From Gorsachius magnificus (Eukaryota > Chordata > Aves > Pelecaniformes > Ardeidae), in assembly GCA_034008185.1 (NCBI GenBank), contig CM067081.1, forward strand, positions 68,066,054-68,130,053: a stretch of DNA of 64,000 nucleotides. Direction: 5' to 3'. Below are positions 57,992 through 64,000 of the stretch, piece by piece. Both the position numbers and the translations under genes were made by a program. The notes beneath the pieces are model-generated. The model did not search any database, was not told the DNA's origin, and worked only from the letters and a program-made list of their open reading frames with translations. The first letter of the stretch is position 1; every line of letters begins with the position of its first letter.

Positions 57992-60900
57992 ATGTTATGT
58001 TAATGACTTAATGATATTAAACGGAACTGGCCCCAAATTAAAAAGATACAATACAATACAACTTACAAACAGTGAATTATTCCGATTCTCCTAAGATGTT
58101 GCTTCATCTTAATGCTTTTTATATTTTGATACACTTATTCTAAGAATTCAAACCAGGCTCTTCTGCTCTTGTGCAATTTGTTCATTCTTATGACTTGTGC
58201 TGCTTTCATTTAGTCACTTAGTTGTTATCGTTTCATTTCATACCTGTAGGGGGCTTTCTTAGGTGAACCAGTTACAAAGTGAAAAATATTAAATAATTTC
58301 ATATCTGCTAGGAAGACTAAATTCCTCTTCCAAAAATTCAAGGTCAGTCATATTGACTTTGTGTCCAAAAAATCTACTTTCATCAACTCTGTCCTTAGCT
58401 TCCTTTACTCATCCCAGGGTGACCACTATTTTTGTCATGTCATTCTCTACCTGCAAAGTCCTTGCAAGTGCTCAGTGCTTCACTTCTGAGACTGATCTTC
58501 CATTTTCTGGTTAAGGAATTACATTTCTTTAGTGGATATGAAGTGATAACAAACCCTTTTCACCCAGGGTCAAGTTAATATGAGAAGTTGCAATGCAGAG
58601 ACTAACACTTCATAAGTGAAAACTGAAGGTTCCCTACCATGTAGGATCAGGTCCTTCAGGCAGTTTCGGTTCTACCAACTGATAGCTTAACCAGACAGCT
58701 GTAATGTGAACTATGGTCAAAGAGCATCTCAGAGTTTACAAAGCCAAATATTCAAAGGGCCTTTGATCTAGTCTCCCACTCTAGATAAAGCCAGGGTGGA
58801 CAACGAAGCGTGAAGCTGGCAGGTCTGCACTGAGAGACATTGCCTGGTGGGACTGGGCCCTGGGCTGCAAATTAGGGGAAGGCAGAGGAAGGCCCTGGCA
58901 GAAAGGAGGGGTTGTGGAGAGGGAAGTCTCTCTGCTCATGTCTATACTGGCATATAAAACAAGACCAGGATTTAGCATCAAACCCTGGTCCTAATCCATT
59001 AACCATTGTGGGTTTGGCTTGTATCAACGAGCACTCTCCCAGGACAGTGTATGGGCATGGTTTGGGCCACATCACGTACCAGGACTGTTCTCAATAAGCA
59101 GTCTGGATGCAGTCACCCCATTTTGGGTGGAGAAGAAAGCTTAGAAGTGTGGATGCAAGTCATGCAGGGACACTTGCAGGGCCAGAAAACAGGCTTGGCT
59201 TGTTCTGCTTTGTACTGTAGTCCTTACACCAGGATCATGCCAAACATACTGTATCATTTGAGGAACGCAGCTATTTTGAGCAGAAGGGACCAGTATTTGA
59301 GAAAGTGAGTGGCACTGGTAAGAACAGACAGATGTTTACAGATTCAGTCTTCACACTGTTGGTGCATGTTCAAAGTCATTTTCTGAAGATGTCTCTCTTG
59401 TTATCTTAACATCAGTAAACAGCGGCCCAGTGTATTTTCCCATTTGTTGTGACTTGCTTATCCAGATCTTCTATATATTCCCAGGACACAGTTACTAAAT
59501 TTAAAGCTGCAAACAGATTTGTTCTCTCAGCACACTTGTAAGAAACATTTAATTTTACACTGCCAATTTTCAAATATTTTATATACTCTGGCTAGGTAAA
59601 GCAGTAAGGAATTGGTGTAACTCAGTGATGAATTAATGGCTTGCTCACTAGTGCAAGGTCTTATTTTCCTCTTTAGCAGATATTGGGCCAGACATTTTGG
59701 AGGAGTTTAATCAAAATCCTCATCAGAAGCCAAATGAGTGGATTTTAAAGAAAGTTTAATTACAGTGGTCAAACCACCCAGCATGATTTGCTTGATTTGA
59801 TTAACGTAATGAGGAGCACATTTAATGAGAAATGCGTTAATTCATTCAAACAAGTGGTTTTATGAGAGGTATTAAGCATCAGCCCAGATTATGTACAGCA
59901 GAAACTATTACAGCAAAAATTGACTGAGGTCAAAGCAGTAGTCATGCCATAATTACAAGCTCTCAGCTGTAATCTAGCAGTTGAACTTGGGCAGTGCTCA
60001 TTATGACTGAAAAAGCAGGGTCCCCATTTAAAAAAAGCCCCCCAAACACAGGGTTTTGCTTCCATTCCATAGCTGGGATCTCCATCCCTTTCTTTCAGAT
60101 ATTCAGAAGATTCGGGAACTGGGATTGAATTCTCTGAGTTTCAGAGGGTTACACATGCAGATATTATTAACAAATGATGAAGTGAGAGCTCCAAGGACCC
60201 TGACACCACCCCCCACCCTTAAAGGAAACGGAGAGTTCCCTGTTTGCTCTCTCTCCCTGCTGTTCCTGTGACGTCTTTGGAGCACTCCTGTTCCTAACCT
60301 GGAATCGAGTGACTTTGGGGGAGAATTATTGTTTTCCTTCTGGGGAAGGAAAACTCCTTCTTGGAAAAGAAGATAAATTGGCCTCAAGCAGGAAATACTT
60401 GAGAAAAGAGAAGAAAGAGTCTCCTTTACACCTTGCTCTCTTCATCTGCCTCCTTCAGATACATTTCAGCCCCTATATTCCAACTTTCCTCTTTCAGGAC
60501 CCCTCCCTGTGGGCTTTACACAACCTTCACCTCCACCCTCCCCACAGGCACCCCTTCTCCAGTGCCCCCTACTATATCTCCCGGCAGCTGCTAATGCTCT
60601 CCTCTCTCCTATGCTGCCCTGACCACTGTTACCTCTTTGACTTCTGCTGTGCTCCTTTGCCTTTATTCAGCCCCTGACTTGTTATTCCTGTAGTGTCTGC
60701 ACTACCTCTGTGTGAGCCACCTTTCCTGCTGCTTTGGACTGCGTCCGTATAGCACTGAAACAGCTTTGATTTTCAAGTGCTCTACTTCTAAGCCTGCTCA
60801 GCTGCCTGAGCACTTTTCGAGCACTGTTGCACAGTGAACTTAACCATTATCTATTGCTTGGTCTTTCATCAGCTACCACCAGCAGCTGGCAAAGGAGAAC

Positions 60901-61566
60901 ATCTTTGAAACCGTTCCTAAGTGGACAGGAGGCTGGTCAAGGAGCTGAGAAGTGGAGCACGAGCCCAGTTGCAGATAGGATCCTCTGGGGGCAGGTGCAC
61001 ACTGACAAGTGAAGACTGGCATGAAAGCCCTATTTTACCTCCTGGTTAAGTCAGTAGGAGTATGACAGTAAGACACTATTATTAGGGCACCTAAATCAAT
61101 CTAAGTGCCAAGGTTCACCTGCAGGCTTGGCAGTCTAGATCAACACCTTCAAGAAATAAGCTAAAGTAGAGAACTAGAGATGTCAAAAAATAGACTTAAG
61201 GATTTATTCTCTGTATTAATAGAAGATAAGCAAGAAAACCATTCCTGCTGATCTGAAACCCATAATCCTTAGGATTATTTCTGCCACTTGCCTTTAAACC
61301 ACAAGAAAACAAGAGTAAAAATTGGAATCGGAGTCCCTTGATTTTAGAGAAATCTTGGGATGCGCCTATATCTGACTGTTGCACACCAGGAGGAACCTGC
61401 GATACTGAGATATAAACATTTGCACAGAGGAAAGCATTAACGGCGATGACCTCACCAGTACACTCAGCAAGGCTGTTCCCAAGGTAAAAGCAATTCCGCC
61501 TTGGAACAAGCAACACAAACAGCATATACAGACCCACTACAGCAGCTGCCCCTTGATGTCACATAT

Positions 61567-61614
61567 GGTATCTTTGAGTGGAATCTAGGTATTTGGTATC
61601 CTTGAGTGGAATCA
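61567..61614. repeat. Short 28-bp tandem duplication
   Basis: GGTATCTTTGAGTGGAATC at 61567 recurs at 61595 as GGTATCCTTGAGTGGAATC with one substitution, and the period is 28 bp. Confidence 0.85.
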
Positions 61615-64000
61615 TAAACCATAAATTTGTAGAAGATCATATCTTAAACTACTTTTTCCCACTATCTCCCAGCCCAGCCTTCAAGCAGCCAACTAACCTT
61701 GCTAATAAACTTATCATCTGAAGAAAATTTCCTAAGGACCAATACATCTGACTCTGAGTGATAAATGCAAAAACTTGTCCTCAAAAGAAACATCTTCTAC
61801 AACAAAACTATGAAACCCAATGGATCCTCAGCACGTCCATCCCCAAATGCAAACCACTTCTTCCTACACACCATGTGCCCTCTGTACCGTAATGAACTCA
61901 CACTGACAATCAGTGTGTGTGAAAGAAGAATAACAAGAGAATGTTTCCCAAAATGGCCTTTCTCCCTATCATTATTCAGCCCTCATCCTCAAGGGAATCC
62001 TACAAATGAAACTGAAAAGACTAAGCCGGGATTAAAATTAACAATTTGATGGAACACCAAAAATTGTAGATTCCAACAACAATGCTAATTTTATGGCACA
62101 CTGCAATTTACCTCAGATACAACTTGCTAATCTCAGTTTCTCAGGAGATAATTACCCATGCATTTCTTCTGTCCTGTATTCAGTAGAGCTGAAGACCTTA
62201 TTACCGCTCCTCTTACTAACATCCCCTCTCTTCCTTTCATCTCGAAGTACCTGACTGATTAATATAATGAAACTGAATTCAGAAAAATTGCTTCCAATCT
62301 TTGCTTATCCGGAAGTTTGCTAGTTATGTCCCCGCTTCTGTTTTTTGCCCCCTGGACTTGTCTGTTTTTTCCTATCAGGTGTACTGATAACAGATATCGC
62401 CTCTCTCCACAGATATTCCTTCTGAGTGTTATGACTGTCCCCTATTTACCAAAAAACTTGCCCCACCAGCCTCCACTTTGGAAATATCAAGCATGGTTCC
62501 AGATATGGCTCCAGTTCTGACTCACAGATTCCTTTTTGAATAGTAATATGGTTTTTAGTCTGGCATTGTCCAAGCTCTCAACAGCTTCAACAAAATATTT
62601 GGGTTTTTGCAAAGAATAGGAACACAACTTAACTGGCCAAACATCAGTCACTACTTCTAAAAGGAAAGGAAGCAGCGTTAACTCAGACCTTTCTAAAATG
62701 AAAGTGAAATATGACATGGAGGAGATTCAGGAATATATTCTTCAACACAGGGCAGTTATGCACCACCTGATACAGTCAGAGATGAAAATTTTTATTGCCA
62801 CTCCTCTCTGATATTTCCCAGGTACTGAACTGGTCCTTGGCAATGCTCACTGCAGTGATGTAGTAGTATATTATTTGCTTCTCCCCTTCATCCATGGAGC
62901 TCAAAACCCCTATAACTTTCCTTCTCTGCATCCAAATTCAGTAACTTAAAGCTGTAACAGCTTGGGAAAGGTTAACTGGTATCTTAGGAAGGGACTTGGT
63001 ATAATTTTGCCTAGGAAATTTCAGTGTGCAGTCCCACATGAATTAAAATATATGGACCTATAGAAAGGCATGATATCTTTTAGGAAGTATTGAATAAGCC
63101 AGTACACAAAACTTTGAGGTAATGTGCAGAACTACCACCTTCTGACAAATATGATACACTTCCTTGGGCTTGCAGAAGTAGCAGGTATCCTTCCGCTCTC
63201 ACAACATGCAGTCAGTCCTTGATGCACACTTGGAAGTCATTCTATGTAAACAAGTACCTAAATTTCACATCCAGGGCAGCAGTTCTACACCTTTCTTCTT
63301 TCATGGAAAGGCACTCAGAGGAAATTCAAGCCAGGATTAAGGAAAGGATTTTAAAACTTGTATTCCTCATCTTGTGAAACTAGGGGTTATCTGTAACCCT
63401 GACTACATGTGAGACCAGCAACCTCAGCATTACCGTGTACAAAGTAAATGTTTACCCCATATGCGCCTGTCACCACGGAAAAACTTGGGGAACGTATGGA
63501 GAGTATTTTCTGCAGGTCCAGAGGAAAAACAGGCTCCCACATCTCTTCCTCTTACTCAGATACAACCCAGGATCTTGCTTTCAGCAGGCAGTTTGCATCA
63601 GTGGGCTCTGCTAGGCAGTACGGACATAACTCTCAGCATTGATAAATGGGAGCTGCTAACACAATGTAAACATTTGGCAAAAGCAAAATATTTGCCAAGA
63701 ACCTAAAAGGCTGGGCGCTTAAAGCAGCTCTCCTTGCCAGCTTTCCTTAGCAAGGTGGACAGGGATGGGTACTCAGCTATCAGTCCCACTGCTGGCTCCT
63801 AAGAGATTGAACCTACAGTGCATACGTCCCAATGAACTGCATTTAATTCCTTTCCCCCCCAGTTTGGCTGTGCCCTTGCAACGAAAGTTTCTGCAAGAAA
63901 TGGAGATGTTTCTGGAGCAGTAAAACAGCTCCTGCCACTCAGGAACCAGGGTTTTATTGTGCCTGTGGCACCTGGGGCTGGTACCACCATCAGCTTCTTC

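Larger units (their letters stand above)
40336..64000 (-). other. SH3RF3: SH3RF3 intron, more than 23.6 kb
   Basis: I searched the - strand reading frames for the third SH3 domain and linker sequences expected next and found none, so the whole stretch is taken as one intron, running off the window. SH3RF3 is known for very large introns. It holds CR1 copies (41789, 48130, 52720, 57503), a nested LTR (52859) and small tandem duplications (44639, 45983, 61567). Everything else is AT-rich without recognisable genes. A very short exon could have been missed. Confidence 0.7.

Noticed and set aside
40336..64000. Search for the exon with the third SH3 domain of SH3RF3
   Set aside because: No - strand frame contains an ALYPY-type start or a DGWFKG-type tryptophan motif, so no exon is claimed.
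1..64000. CRISPR array, operon, phage or toxin system
   Set aside because: No regularly spaced repeats, no dense same-strand coding sequence and no ribosome-binding sites. Exon/intron structure and avian repeats exclude a bacterial origin.

Overview
This window is vertebrate nuclear DNA, almost certainly from a bird. It has no prokaryotic gene organisation. It contains small exons with GT/AG borders in very long introns, many CR1 retrotransposon copies with the avian-type octamer tail (ATTCTATG-like repeats), and solo LTRs beginning TGT and ending ACA with 5-bp target-site duplications. The species cannot be named from this sequence.

Two real protein-coding genes are present, and they converge tail to tail. 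On the + strand, bases 1 to about 5450 hold the 3' end of a septin gene. Its residues, and its convergence on SH3RF3, point to SEPTIN10. Two coiled-coil exons (1074-1206 and 3225-3415) are followed by a tiny distal terminal exon at 4631. Two other possible ends lie earlier: a read-through stop at 3417, and an alternative terminal exon at 3664-3799. Each of the three ends has its own AATAAA signal. On the - strand, the last two coding exons of an SH3RF-family E3 ligase, best called SH3RF3 (POSH2), lie at 40335-39998 and 30051-29883. They join in phase across a 9.9-kb intron and are followed by a putative 3.1-kb 3'UTR ending near 26780. From memory, human chromosome 2q13 has the same convergent SH3RF3-SEPTIN10 arrangement. 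All sequence from 40336 to 64000 appears to be SH3RF3 intron, since no further exon was recognised.

The gene-free sequence is shaped by transposable elements. Young to middle-aged CR1 copies lie at 5651, 7081, 8600, 15131, 17918, 20749, 41789 and 57503. Two ancient CR1 copies lie at 48130 and 52720. Solo LTRs lie at 2067 (- strand), 32526 (+) and 52859 (+). The last of these is nested inside the ancient CR1. The most striking unexplained structure is a pair of about 375-bp inverted arms, at 15131-15503 and 20749-21129. I count two substitutions plus one 8-bp tail-unit difference between them. Each arm is about 113 bp of CR1 tail fused to about 260 bp that I do not recognise as CR1. They could be a recent local inverted duplication or two copies of a composite, CR1-tailed SINE-like element.

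No bacterial-style system, CRISPR array or novel gene cluster is present. Long ORFs in the GC-rich 22.8-26.6 kb stretch look like chance ORFs. The findings worth checking are the alternative septin 3' ends, the inverted arms, the nested repeats and a few perfect tandem duplications.
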